Position numbers and translations under genes: made by a program. Shown in pieces: positions 48,709-57,578 of a stretch of 64,000 nucleotides of DNA. This DNA comes from Deltaproteobacteria bacterium. Lineage in GTDB: Bacteria > Desulfobacterota > Desulfuromonadia > Desulfuromonadales > JAAYDE01. The stretch spans positions 1-64,000 of the forward strand of contig JAFGRU010000047.1 of NCBI GenBank assembly GCA_016934985.1, read 5' to 3'. Within the stretch, counting starts at the first letter, position 1, and each line of letters begins with the position of its first letter. The notes under the pieces are model-generated. The model had not been told where the DNA came from and did no database searches. It saw only the letters and a list, made by a program, of their open reading frames with translations.

Positions 48709-50487
48709 TCAGTCTTCGTCCAGAACTTTGCGAACGAGTTCAGCGAGGGGGTCTCTCATGAGGGGTTTTCTGGCCATGGCACTTATGCCGAGTTTCCGGC
48801 TGCCGGCGGTGTCGATCTGGTCGCTGTAACCAGTGCAGAGGATGATTTTGATGTTGGGCCTGATGTTAAGCATTTCTTGCGCGAGTTTATCACCGTTCAT
48901 GCCGGGCATGGACATATCGGTCAGAACCAGGGCGAACCTGTCAGGGTCGCTTTGAAACAACTCCAAAGCGCTTTTGGAACTCTCCTCGATAGCCACAATG
49001 TACCCAAGTCTGCTGAGCATCTGTTGGACCATCTTGAGAATAGACGGTTCGTCGTCCACCACAAGGATGTGTTCTTCTCCTGTCAGAGTTTTAAGCGCGC
49101 CGGTTGAGCTGCCGGCTTTCAGAGATGGAGCTATTGGAAAAAAAACGTCGAATTGGGTTCCTTCGCCAGGGCTGCTGGAAACCTGGATAGCACCTTTCAA
49201 CTCATGAACGATTCCCTGGGTGGCGGAAAGGCCCAAGCCACCGCCTTGCCATTTTTCTTTGGTTGAAAAATAGGGGTCAAAAATTTTATCTAAAACTTCT
49301 TCCGGGATACCCGGCCCCGTATCCTTAACCGTTAGCTGAATGTAATTGCCGGGAGTTGGGGAGTCCTTGCCGGGAAGGTTTTTATCCAGGAACTGTTCGG
49401 TCAGAACGAAATGAAGCTTGCCTCCACCTTGGCGCATGGCTTCTGCTGCGTTGGTGGCGAGATTGATCATAACCTGATGAAGCTGAGCCGGGTCCGCCAG
49501 GGTAAATTGCTCTGAATCGATATCGCTGGAAATCTCTATGGAAGCGGGAAGAGTGGACCGCAGGAACTTGATAGTTTCCTTAAGAAGCGGGCTGATTTGC
49601 ACAGGCTTAAGTTCCATATCGGTTTTACGTGCGAAGGTCAGGATCTGCTGGACCAAATCGCTGGCTCGGATTCCTGCCTGGAAAATTTCCTTGAGCCGTT
49701 CGTACTGTTTGGAGTCCGGTTCGGCATCGGCCATGGCCAGCTGAGAAAAACCGACAACCGATGTCAGAATATTGTTGAAATCGTGAGCGATCCCTCCCGC
49801 AAGGGTCCCCAGGGCTTCCATCTTCTGGGCCTGGCGCAGGTTTTCCTCCATGTTCTTGATCTGGGTTATGTCGGTGGATATTTGAAGATACACCTGCCGG
49901 CCATCTATCCATTGAATGGCCCGGTCATGGTTGATGAAATATTGACCTGTTTTGGGGTTTTTCTCTTCCCAGATATAGACATCTTTCAAATTGCCTTGGT
50001 CATCACTCAATTTTTTGTTTGTGCCATCGGGACACGGCAGACCTATGTGCTGCAGCTCTGGGGAACAAATTTGCCCTGTCAGGTCCGCACCGAGGGCGTC
50101 CTTCATTTTTTTATTTATGAAGAGGATTTCATGGCTTTCCATGTCCGTTACGGAGATGCTGACATCGATACTGTCAAGGATGGTCAGAAGGGTTTCTTGC
50201 GCTTCCCGGCTCTCGTCCTTGGCGGCCTGCATTTTTTTCATAAATTCGATAATAACAGCGCCTGCAATGAGGAACAGGGCCACGGTAATGAGGCGGGAAA
50301 CCATTTGGTAAGGGGGTACCTTGAGCAGGAAGGTGTCAAGGAGAGAAGATGGCTCAGTGAAAATGAGATATTTCAGGTTCGACTCGTAGGAAAAACTGGA
50401 CCAGAGGCTGTCAAGAACCCAATAGCAGCAGCAGAAAATTAGAATGATTGTGTATCCCAGAGGACGAATATTGTTTTTATTGAGCAT
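48709..50487 (-). CDS. Membrane hybrid histidine kinase (PAS-HisKA-HATPase-REC)
   Basis: 592 aa from ATG 50487 (GAGAGAT upstream; a TTG at 50502 is possible). Two membrane helices at about 10-30 and 65-85 flank a short outer loop. PAS at about 100-215; phospho-His in GGIAHDFNNILTSVVG; N box HQVMINLATNAAEAM; DTGPGIPEEVLDKIFDPYFST and GGGLGLSATQGIV; C-terminal receiver with VLTDMSMPGMNG. Its start overlaps the end of the binding-protein gene by 11 bases. The outer loop is too short for a ligand-binding domain, so the neighbouring periplasmic protein may supply sensing. Confidence 0.92.
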   Translation of the reverse strand: MLNKNNIRPLGYTIILIFCCCYWVLDSLWSSFSYESNLKYLIFTEPSSLLDTFLLKVPPYQMVSRLITVALFLIAGAVIIEFMKKMQAAKDESREAQETLLTILDSIDVSISVTDMESHEILFINKKMKDALGADLTGQICSPELQHIGLPCPDGTNKKLSDDQGNLKDVYIWEEKNPKTGQYFINHDRAIQWIDGRQVYLQISTDITQIKNMEENLRQAQKMEALGTLAGGIAHDFNNILTSVVGFSQLAMADAEPDSKQYERLKEIFQAGIRASDLVQQILTFARKTDMELKPVQISPLLKETIKFLRSTLPASIEISSDIDSEQFTLADPAQLHQVMINLATNAAEAMRQGGGKLHFVLTEQFLDKNLPGKDSPTPGNYIQLTVKDTGPGIPEEVLDKIFDPYFSTKEKWQGGGLGLSATQGIVHELKGAIQVSSSPGEGTQFDVFFPIAPSLKAGSSTGALKTLTGEEHILVVDDEPSILKMVQQMLSRLGYIVAIEESSKSALELFQSDPDRFALVLTDMSMPGMNGDKLAQEMLNIRPNIKIILCTGYSDQIDTAGSRKLGISAMARKPLMRDPLAELVRKVLDED

Positions 50488-51625
50488 AGATCTCTCTGGC
50501 AATTTTCAAAAGGCTTTCGGGAACCGGGAAATCTATCTTTTTTGCCGTATTCAGATTGATAGATATATCAAGAGGGTCCGCCAGCATTTGTTTCAACGTC
50601 CTCGGTTTGGCTCCGTTAAGGATTGCGGCGATTTTCTCGGCATTATAGGTTCCCTGCTTGTCGTAGCCGGAGTCGCTGGAAATGCTGAGAAGCACACCTC
50701 TTTTGACCAATACTGAGCCGACGAGAGAAAAAGTTGGTGTTTTGTGAGCATTAAATATTTTAACATAATTTTCTACTTGCCGATCAACGCAAGTCAGCGG
50801 GGTAATATAGACGGCGTCAGCCTGCCGGCTCAATTGCTGGTAGCATTGGTTGCAGGATTCGTCGGCAATGCTATCCTCGACGTTGGTTTCAACGATGGTG
50901 CATTTAACGACGTCGAAGCCTCTTTCCGCCGCCACCTGGTTGATTTCATCTAATACTGAATATATCCGGCCATCCGCAGTATCCTCATAGGCTACCCCAA
51001 GCTTTTTAAAACCGACAAGTCTGTGGAACATACGCAGCTGTCTCAAATATCGGGACGGATCGACTCGGGCCGTTACATGGTCCAGGCCCGAGTCCTCAAC
51101 ACTTTTGATAATACCGGCCTTGATCGGGTCGGAGGTCGAAAGGACTATGGTGGGGATGTTATGCTGGTTGTTGGCCAGATCCTGACCAGCCCAGGTCCCC
51201 ATGGCGATAACCAGGTCGAGGGACCCACTTTTTAACTTTTTCAATAACTTGGTCTTGACCTCTTTTCTGGTGTTTTCATCCCAGTCTGCCGAATAGGCGT
51301 TATGAGGAGAAAAAGAGAGATAGTTCCCAGGGTTATGGACCAGCCAGCTCCAGTATGGTTTGACGGTATCACCTTTAAATTCCGGAAGGGTTTGTTTTTC
51401 AATCCAGCCCAGATCCATCAACCCTTCAATCAGGGTTTTCATGGTTTTGCCATATTCCGAGTAGGGGCCGCCTTCATAATATCCGATACGCCATTTCTTT
51501 CCTTTATTCAGAACAGGTTTGGTTTCTCCCCACGTGTGGGCAGAAAAAAGACAGATCATTGCAGGAGCAATAACCAGGACAATTAATCCTCGGAATATGT
51601 ATCTTATGGAAAGGAGACTTTTCAA
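50477..51625 (-). CDS. Periplasmic binding protein (ABC_sub_bind / TrpX-like)
   Basis: 382 aa. Signal peptide at about 1-33 (ends AHTWGE). Two-lobe binding fold with DLVIAMGTWAGQDL, IPTIVLSTSDPIKAGII, LGVAYEDTADGRIY, ADAVYITPLTC and TPTFSLVGSVLVKRGVLLSIS, typical of the ABC_sub_bind family, which binds amino acids or other small molecules. The only start consistent with the signal peptide is a TTG at 51625. No permease or ATPase accompanies it; the next gene is a membrane kinase overlapping by 11 bases. Confidence 0.88.
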   Translation of the reverse strand: MKSLLSIRYIFRGLIVLVIAPAMICLFSAHTWGETKPVLNKGKKWRIGYYEGGPYSEYGKTMKTLIEGLMDLGWIEKQTLPEFKGDTVKPYWSWLVHNPGNYLSFSPHNAYSADWDENTRKEVKTKLLKKLKSGSLDLVIAMGTWAGQDLANNQHNIPTIVLSTSDPIKAGIIKSVEDSGLDHVTARVDPSRYLRQLRMFHRLVGFKKLGVAYEDTADGRIYSVLDEINQVAAERGFDVVKCTIVETNVEDSIADESCNQCYQQLSRQADAVYITPLTCVDRQVENYVKIFNAHKTPTFSLVGSVLVKRGVLLSISSDSGYDKQGTYNAEKIAAILNGAKPRTLKQMLADPLDISINLNTAKKIDFPVPESLLKIAREIYAQ

Positions 51626-51808
51626 AATAACGTTACTTTCCCAAAGAAGGGTCTGTGTTTGCAGGAATAAGGGTTTCCAAAATAATCATCTGCCTGGCAG
51701 CGAGGAATTTCGAGATTTCGACCGTTGGTGTGGATTTACGTTCAGGGCAGAAAGGAAAAATTTTGTTTTAATAGTAATCAAAAAAAAGGAAATTGCAAAG
51801 ACCGGGTG

Positions 51809-52864
51809 TTAAATAAGCCAGAAGACTACTCCGGCAAGGATTAAACTGACAACCCTCAGGCCCTGCCCCAGAAGCAGAAGCTCCAGGCCGATTCGCGGAG
51901 AAAAGATCCCAATGTACCTGGGGAGTTGGTGCCGTAAAGCACGCATGGGAAAGGCGACGATGTTGCCGACGAGAAGGGCCAGGGCCGTTTGTTTGACGGT
52001 TAGCACCCCGGCGTCCATGAGCGCTCCGGCCGCCGCGAAGCCGGATGTGAATTCGGCGGCAAAGCTGATAACCACCACGGAAAGCGACTCAACGGGAATA
52101 AATGAATGGGTGATGAAGGCGGCCAGCCAATCTCTGGCGAGATTGAACAGGCCCAATGTGTTGAGGACAAAAACAGCACTGTAAACCGGGATTACGTAGA
52201 CGGCTATGCCGATCATTCTGTTGGGCAGTTTGTCCCGGATGCGGGCCAGAAAAGCTGCTTTTGGCTGCTTTTCAGCGGCTTGAAAAGGTCTGGCGGCAGA
52301 ATCGGGGTCCGATTCAGGGTTCTTGGGCAGAAAGATGTGGCCGAAAACAAGAATGCCGCTGCAGCGCAGGAGCAGGGCTGAAAAGGTCAGTAGGAAATAG
52401 AGCCCCCCGGCTTTGCCGGTGAGGGGAATGACGATGAACAAGGTCGTCGGCAGGTGGAGAAAATAGGCGGGGAAGTGGTTCAGCAGGTTGGTCAGGAAAA
52501 GCTGCTTTTTGCAAATCTTGCCATCCTGAAAAAAACCGGCCAGCATGGTGTTGGCTGCTGTGCCGGAAAAAAAAGCCGCGCTGAAGGTTGCGCCACAGTG
52601 ATCCCCAAGTCTGGCGAAACGAAAAGCCGGCCGGGCAATTACCCCGAGGCGCCGGGTCCAGCCAGAAGCTTCGATGATTTCGCCGACTGCAAGGCCGAGG
52701 GCGATAATGGCCAAAAGACGGCACAGGGGCAGGAGGAGTTGGCGGGTAAGCACCTCAAAGCTCATTCCCTCCACGGTGGCAAGTCCCCAGGCGAGAATGG
52801 CCAAGGACACAATCAGGGAGATAAGTATTGCCCGGCGCTTCGATTTTTTCGGTTTATTGGCCAT
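51809..52864 (-). CDS. Nucleoside-recognition (gate) domain membrane protein
   Basis: 351 aa, about eight membrane helices. Gate-domain pattern: GDHCGATFSAAFFSGTAANTML, FLTNLLNHFPAYFLHLPTTLFIV, SFAAEFTSGFAAAGALMD. Proteins of this type occur next to cobalt/B12 or metal uptake genes and in spore maturation, with poorly known transport function. Overlaps the binding-protein gene by 11 bases, so it is the last gene of the riboswitch-controlled operon. Confidence 0.82.
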   Translation of the reverse strand: MANKPKKSKRRAILISLIVSLAILAWGLATVEGMSFEVLTRQLLLPLCRLLAIIALGLAVGEIIEASGWTRRLGVIARPAFRFARLGDHCGATFSAAFFSGTAANTMLAGFFQDGKICKKQLFLTNLLNHFPAYFLHLPTTLFIVIPLTGKAGGLYFLLTFSALLLRCSGILVFGHIFLPKNPESDPDSAARPFQAAEKQPKAAFLARIRDKLPNRMIGIAVYVIPVYSAVFVLNTLGLFNLARDWLAAFITHSFIPVESLSVVVISFAAEFTSGFAAAGALMDAGVLTVKQTALALLVGNIVAFPMRALRHQLPRYIGIFSPRIGLELLLLGQGLRVVSLILAGVVFWLI

Positions 52865-53840
52865 CAGGTGTTTTTTCTTTTGGTGTTTCCTGTGCTTGAA
52901 TAAATCGGTCCGGGTAAAGAATGCGGCCTATGGTTGTTATCCCTTCCAGCAGTCTCATGGTGGGGCGGCTAACCATGGTCTCGTCAATGAGATGGATATC
53001 TCCGGTTTGTATCGCTTTGATAATGTGGAAGCCTGCCTCGTCGCTGATAGCTGCAATAGTTGGGCGGTTCATGGGGCCGACCTGCGCGAGGTAGACGTCA
53101 ATCTGGCTGCCGAGAGCAAGAATCCTCTCCTTGCCGAAATCGGCGATGTTGGTTTTGCGGGCGGGAACCGCATCCTTCGCCAGGTTGATCCCGCCGGCGC
53201 ATTCAAGGGCGAAAATCGCCATGGAGTCCGGTGCGAAGGTTTTCATCTTGCTGTGGATAGACTCGAAGAAAACCCGTTTCTTCGGGTTGATTGTTTCGCT
53301 CGCAGCGCGAAAGTCCGTAACCGTTTTTTGGAATTCATTCACCATGGCCTCGGCTTGCTCTTCATGTCCTGTCAGCAAGCCAAGGATTCGCCAGTAAAGA
53401 AACATCTCTTCTATATTCCCTGGTTGCACTGAGATAACGGAAATTCCGCTCGCCCGCAATTTTTCCACCAGCCGGGGATAACCCCTAGCGATCATAGGCC
53501 GGATCAGGACCAGATCGGGCCGGGCGGCGAGGAATTTTTCGGCACCTTCCCGGTAATGAAAAGCCGGGAGATGTCGTGCTTTGGGCGGGTAGTGGGTGCG
53601 GGGAAGGACCCCGATGATTTGGGTGGTACAGCCTAAAGAAAAAAGGTTTTCGGTGTGTGCCCCGTAGAGGGAGACAACCCTTTTAAAAGGGGTGTTGACA
53701 ATAATTTCATTGCCTGACTGATCGGTTATGCGGTGGCCAAGCATGGTGAAGGATTTGTCGGCTCCTTGGCTTGGGCAAACGGAGACCAGGGTGGTGAGCA
53801 GAAATACAAAAAATATTTGACAGGTCTTTTCCAGGCTCAT
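52854..53840 (-). CDS. ABC transporter periplasmic binding protein (BtuF/FecB type)
   Basis: 328 aa with signal peptide (about 1-26). Class III binding fold: RVVSLYGAHTENLFSLGCTTQIIGV, ARPDLVLIRPMIARGYPRLVEKLRASGISVISV, GGINLAKDAVP and IDVYLAQVGPMN. It serves the permease and ATPase upstream in the same transcript. The riboswitch upstream and exported CbiK make a cobalamin, cobinamide, or another tetrapyrrole/metal ligand likely. Substrate not proved. Confidence 0.88.
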   Translation of the reverse strand: MSLEKTCQIFFVFLLTTLVSVCPSQGADKSFTMLGHRITDQSGNEIIVNTPFKRVVSLYGAHTENLFSLGCTTQIIGVLPRTHYPPKARHLPAFHYREGAEKFLAARPDLVLIRPMIARGYPRLVEKLRASGISVISVQPGNIEEMFLYWRILGLLTGHEEQAEAMVNEFQKTVTDFRAASETINPKKRVFFESIHSKMKTFAPDSMAIFALECAGGINLAKDAVPARKTNIADFGKERILALGSQIDVYLAQVGPMNRPTIAAISDEAGFHIIKAIQTGDIHLIDETMVSRPTMRLLEGITTIGRILYPDRFIQAQETPKEKTPDGQ

Positions 53841-53880
53841 AATAATTTTCGTCGTTGCGGAGGAATTGGATTCTTTATAA

Positions 53881-54103
53881 AACCCAGGGGTTGCGCCCCC
53901 TGACGGCGCCTTACTCTTTTTACTTGCCTAAAAAGAGTAAGCAGAAAAAGGGCACCCCGTGATTTGCCCTTTGGGTTCCCTACGTTCCTGGGCTATTTTG
54001 AGGACGGCCAGAAACTCGCTTCGCTCAGACAGTCTGTCCGTTTTTTTCTCAAAATATCCCATCCACTCCGGCTGCATCACAAGGGGGAAGAAAACATCAG
54101 CTA
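53881..54103 (+). repeat. Dispersed structured repeat, copy 3
   Basis: Same element as at 8988 and 14682. First hairpin CAGGGG/CCCCTG-type; second stem 53910-53921/53930-53941 (12 bp); long stem TGGGCTATTTTGAG 53989-54002 against CTCAAAATATCCCA 54048-54061 (13 of 14 paired). Lies between the ATPase and binding-protein genes. Confidence 0.88.
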
Positions 54104-54112
54104 GCACAACCC

Positions 54113-54904
54113 TCAGCCATTCATTTTGTGTGCAAAAGTTACCTGGTTTGCTCCGACAAAGGGATCGAATTGGACCTTGGCCGCAATATCGAAAACCTGC
54201 TCCAGGTTTTTGGGAGTCAGCACCTCTGCTGTTGGGCCAAAGGCCTCGATGCGGCCATTTTTCATCATCAGCAGATCGTTGCTGAAACGGGCCGCCAGGT
54301 TGATGTCCTGAAACACGGCGATGACAGTCCGCCCCTGTTCCTTGATGCGTTTACGAACATGCTCAAGCAGCGAGATGGCATGGCGGATATCGAGGTTCGA
54401 TGTCGCCTCATCAAGAATCAGAACAGGGGTGTCCTGAGCCAGGGCGCGGGCTGCGATCACCCGCTGGCGCTCGCCGCCGCTCAACTCGGTCACCAGTTGG
54501 TCGGCAAAATCTACAGTGTCGGTCGCGGCCAGAGCCTCATCCACCCGGGCATGGTCGAGCGACGTTGGCTGCGAGAACCTTGGTATATGAGGATAACGGC
54601 CCATCATCACCACCTCCCGGACGCTGAATGCGAAGTTCACATTGAAATTCTGCGGCATCAGGGCGATTTCCCTGGCCAATCGTCTTCTGGTGTAGGCGGA
54701 TAGAGATGTCTCTCTTAATAGGATGCGGCCCCAACGGGGGCGAAGAGTTCCTGCCAGGAGATTGACGAGAGTGGTTTTGCCGCAACCGTTGGGACCGACA
54801 ATAGCGATGAATCTTCCTTCGTCGAGGTTTGCCGACAGCTTATCGATGAGGGGTTTCCCTGCGTAGCCGAAGCCGATATTGTCAATAAGGATAGCAGTGG
54901 CCAT
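54113..54904 (-). CDS. ABC transporter ATPase (FecE/BtuD type)
   Basis: 263 aa cytoplasmic ATPase of a class II importer. Walker A GPNGCGKTTL, Q-loop MPQNFN, signature LSGGERQRV, Walker B PVLILDEAT with H-loop in the next block (AVFQDI carries Gln where His is usual in the switch region). It follows the FecCD permease by five bases. The Gln in place of the switch His is seen in some family members, but it is worth noting for activity. Confidence 0.93.
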   Translation of the reverse strand: MATAILIDNIGFGYAGKPLIDKLSANLDEGRFIAIVGPNGCGKTTLVNLLAGTLRPRWGRILLRETSLSAYTRRRLAREIALMPQNFNVNFAFSVREVVMMGRYPHIPRFSQPTSLDHARVDEALAATDTVDFADQLVTELSGGERQRVIAARALAQDTPVLILDEATSNLDIRHAISLLEHVRKRIKEQGRTVIAVFQDINLAARFSNDLLMMKNGRIEAFGPTAEVLTPKNLEQVFDIAAKVQFDPFVGANQVTFAHKMNG

Positions 54905-54909
54905 GGTTT

Positions 54910-55974
54910 TTACAGCCCCATGCGTTGTTTTCGGAAAATGTAGCAGAAAAACGGTCCGCCGATGAGGGCGGTGAGGATGCCGATGGGGACTTCCGCCGGC
55001 AGGACCGCCCGGGTCAGGGTGTCGGCCGCAACCAGCAGGACCGCTCCCGCCAGCAGGGAAACCGGAATTAGACGGCGGTTGTCCGGGCCGGTCAGGGCAC
55101 GCATCATATGCGGAATCAGCAGGCCAACGAAGCCGATGATGCCCGATACCGCCACACAGACGGCCGCTAGCAGGGAGGCGGCAACCAGCAGAATCAACAT
55201 GGTGCGGCGGGTTTCCACCCCCAGGGTGGCGGCAGTACGGTCGCCCATGGACATGAGATTGAGATCGCGGGCGAAAAAAATGAAGACCGCGAACCCGAGA
55301 CTAATGAATAGCGCCAGCAGCAAAACGTTGCCCCAGGTTTGAAAAGCGAAGCTGCCCATGAGCCAGAAAATGATGACCGCCACCTGTTCGTCGGCCATGT
55401 ATTTTAAAAAGCTGATGCCTGCGGCGAGAATGGCGGCAACGATAATCCCGGACAGAATCAGGTTGTTGGATGAAAGGCCCCCCGCCGACGAAGACAGGTA
55501 GATGACGACAGCCAGGGTCCCCAGTGCTCCGAGAAAAGCGAAGAGGGAAACGGACCAGGCTCCCATGAAACTGATGTTGAGAAGAATAGCAAGAGAGGCG
55601 CCGAAGGCCGCCCCTGCCGATACCCCCAGGGTATAGGGATCGGCCAGGGGATTGAGAAGGATCCCCTGGAAAACTGCCCCCGAAACCGCCAGCCCTCCCC
55701 CCACCAGGGCGGCGGCGAGAATGCGCGGCAGGCGTACGTCAAGAATAACCGTCGGGAAGAGAGGGTCCATGCCAGCCACAGCGTCCGCTCCTCCCATCAG
55801 ACGCGAAACAATTATATGTACCACATCTGATATGGGGACGCGGACGTACCCCATTCCTGCCGAGACGCTGACAACCAGGGCCAGCAGCATGGCGAGAACA
55901 ATCAGCGTGGCAACAGTAGGCAGGCGTTTAGGGGAGGGGTTGGCCGACGTTTTGTTTTTTTGAATCGCCTTCAT
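54910..55974 (-). CDS. ABC transporter permease (FecCD type)
   Basis: 354 aa, about nine to ten membrane helices. Family marks are LPRILAAALVGGGLAVSGAVFQGILLNPLADPYTLGVSAGAAFGA and GFVGLLIPHMMRALTGPDNRRLIP, the coupling-helix region. The N-terminal 20 residues are basic. The transporter would carry cobalamin, haem-like compounds or siderophores; the riboswitch favours cobalamin. Upstream, a truncated copy of the dispersed repeat fills much of the gap to cbiK. Confidence 0.93.
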   Translation of the reverse strand: MKAIQKNKTSANPSPKRLPTVATLIVLAMLLALVVSVSAGMGYVRVPISDVVHIIVSRLMGGADAVAGMDPLFPTVILDVRLPRILAAALVGGGLAVSGAVFQGILLNPLADPYTLGVSAGAAFGASLAILLNISFMGAWSVSLFAFLGALGTLAVVIYLSSSAGGLSSNNLILSGIIVAAILAAGISFLKYMADEQVAVIIFWLMGSFAFQTWGNVLLLALFISLGFAVFIFFARDLNLMSMGDRTAATLGVETRRTMLILLVAASLLAAVCVAVSGIIGFVGLLIPHMMRALTGPDNRRLIPVSLLAGAVLLVAADTLTRAVLPAEVPIGILTALIGGPFFCYIFRKQRMGL

Positions 55975-55980
55975 GGCTCC

Positions 55981-56062
55981 TTCAACTCAAACAGTCTGCC
56001 CATCTTTTTTCAAAAAATGCCTCTTTGCTCCGACTTCGCCGGAGGGGGGTATCTGAAACAGC
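55981..56062 (+). repeat. Dispersed structured repeat, truncated copy 4
   Basis: Only the 3' half of the element is present: CTCAAACAGTCTGCCC, then a T-rich stretch, and CTCCGACTTCGCCGGAG. The missing 5' half would have lain in the permease gene that begins at 55974. It lies between cbiK and the permease gene. Arms of the long stem cannot form here. Confidence 0.75.
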
Positions 56063-56088
56063 CCTTTTCAAGACTCAGGACAAAAAAA

Positions 56089-56967
56089 TCAGAAACGGGA
56101 AAGTGCATCACTGAGGTGGTCCACCCAGATATCAACGATGTCATCGTATTCCGCTGTGCCCTTGAGGATCGGGATGCACGGAATCCCTGCCGCACTCAGG
56201 ATCGATTTCCATGAATCATCTTCTTCCCCTGCCATGTCGTTCATGGCATGGTCCCCTGCTACCGACATGAAGGGAATCAGGTAGGCCTTTTGGATTTTTT
56301 TGGCCAGTAGCATGCTTTTGATGTCGCCTATTTCAGGTGTCCCTTCCACGGTGCCGACAAAAATATTGGGGTCCTGCTGCTGGAAATGGAACATCATGGC
56401 CGCGTAGAAGGCGTTGGCCGGATGCGGCGTGCCGTGTCCCATGAGAACAACTGCTTCGGATTTTTTACGCTCTTTGGGGATGTTTTTGATCATGGCGGCA
56501 ACGACCCGCTCCAGGTCTTTCTGAACGCTGAGCAGGGGGTTGCCTACCTGGATGTTGTCAAAGCCGCCGGCCATGCCCATGAACGCATGGACATTGCGCT
56601 GTAGGTCGTGAAACTCCTCTCCGGCGATGGTGTGGAGGGACTGCACAGCCACATGGGTAAAGCCTTCATCCATCATTTTTGCCAGAGCGGTTTCGGGAGA
56701 GTCGAGATGCTGCCCGCTTTTTGCCAGTTTGTCGCGGATAATCTTTGAGGTGTAGGCCCAGCGCACCGGGATATCCGGGTAGGCGGTTTTGACTTTCTTT
56801 TCAATGTTTTTGAATGATACTTGGGCTCTAGGGACACTGGTACCAAACGCCACCAGTAAAATACCTTTTTTCATTTCCCGTTTGTGTCCATGGCCGCCGG
56901 CCAGGGCCGGAAGAGCCATTAACGTTGCCAACATCATCAATAATCCTGCTAATACAGTCTTTTTCAT
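56089..56967 (-). CDS. cbiK: Exported CbiK-type sirohydrochlorin cobaltochelatase
   Basis: 292 aa from ATG 56967 (AGGAAAGGGG upstream), beginning with a signal peptide of about 24 residues, so the enzyme acts in the periplasm like the CbiK-P form described in Desulfovibrio. Chelatase features: GILLVAFGTSVPRAQ, VQSLHTIAGEEFHDL (His), VVLMGHGTPHPANAFYAAM (His) and PFMSVAGDHAMNDMAGEEDDSW. It follows a cobalamin riboswitch and opens the uptake operon. Periplasmic forms may handle metal or tetrapyrrole transfer and not B12 synthesis proper; this is open. Confidence 0.9.
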   Translation of the reverse strand: MKKTVLAGLLMMLATLMALPALAGGHGHKREMKKGILLVAFGTSVPRAQVSFKNIEKKVKTAYPDIPVRWAYTSKIIRDKLAKSGQHLDSPETALAKMMDEGFTHVAVQSLHTIAGEEFHDLQRNVHAFMGMAGGFDNIQVGNPLLSVQKDLERVVAAMIKNIPKERKKSEAVVLMGHGTPHPANAFYAAMMFHFQQQDPNIFVGTVEGTPEIGDIKSMLLAKKIQKAYLIPFMSVAGDHAMNDMAGEEDDSWKSILSAAGIPCIPILKGTAEYDDIVDIWVDHLSDALSRF

Positions 56968-56996
56968 TTTTGCCCCTTTCCTTGGTGGCTTGGGGC

Positions 56997-57038
56997 TAAA
57001 AATAAAGCCCTTCAAGCCGTTGTCGGTTTGAAGGGCTG
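56997..57038 (-). terminator. Hairpin with T-run between riboswitch and cbiK
   Basis: On the minus strand AGCCCTTCAA pairs with TTGAAGGGCT around a 12-base loop, followed by TTATTTTT. Its place between the riboswitch and cbiK makes it the likely expression platform: ligand binding should favour this terminator. Confidence 0.8.
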
Positions 57039-57099
57039 CACCCAGTTTCCTTGGCCCTATTCATGTCTGCCCCTGTCTGTCTCCCGCAGAAGGAAGGCT

Positions 57100-57278
57100 T
57101 TCGTCAAGGCAGGTCTTCTGGCTCCCCTCTGCTGCCGGCGGCCTTCCCGAAACGATTTATCGTTTCAGTGGCGCACTTGGCCGGTAGCATTTTCCCCAAA
57201 AGGGGGAGGGTCACAGCGGCGGGACCGCTCCCGATTTTCACGGGATTCCCTGTTAGGCGCTTGCGCGCACCGTTGACG
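57100..57278 (-). ncRNA. Cobalamin riboswitch
   Basis: Minus-strand transcript contains all main conserved blocks in order: AACAGGGAA (forward 57246-57254), GGTCCCGCCGCTGTGACC (57209-57226), GCCACTG (57166-57172), a GGGAAGGC block, and AGCCAGAAGACCTGCC (57108-57123). It controls the cbiK-permease-ATPase-binding protein-gate gene operon and works with the terminator at 56997-57038. Confidence 0.95.
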
Positions 57279-57283
57279 TCCTC

Positions 57284-57312
57284 ATTTAAGATGATGGGGA
57301 CGGGCTTGTCAA
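57284..57312 (-). promoter_or_regulatory. Sigma-70-type promoter of the riboswitch operon
   Basis: On the minus strand TTGACA (57307-57312), 17-base spacer, TTAAAT (57284-57289). The predicted start falls at the 5' edge of the riboswitch, which supports it. Confidence 0.7.
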
Positions 57313-57578
57313 TATGAAAAAGATTTGGAAGGTATATAAAAAAGATCTCGGTTTTGATGGCGCGGTTCATAATCCGAAGAGCCGTAATTTTTTTGGGATT
57401 TTGCTGGTGATCACATAGTTAAAAAAATTATCTTTGATAGAATTTAGTTATCCACTCTCTTTTCATGCCTTCAAAAAGCGCTGCTGTGCGCCTTTGCCTT
57501 TATTCTCCAATCTCTGGTTATCTTTCTGAATTCACAGGTCAGAACTAAAGGGCAGAGGTGCCAGGCTGAACTGCGGGA

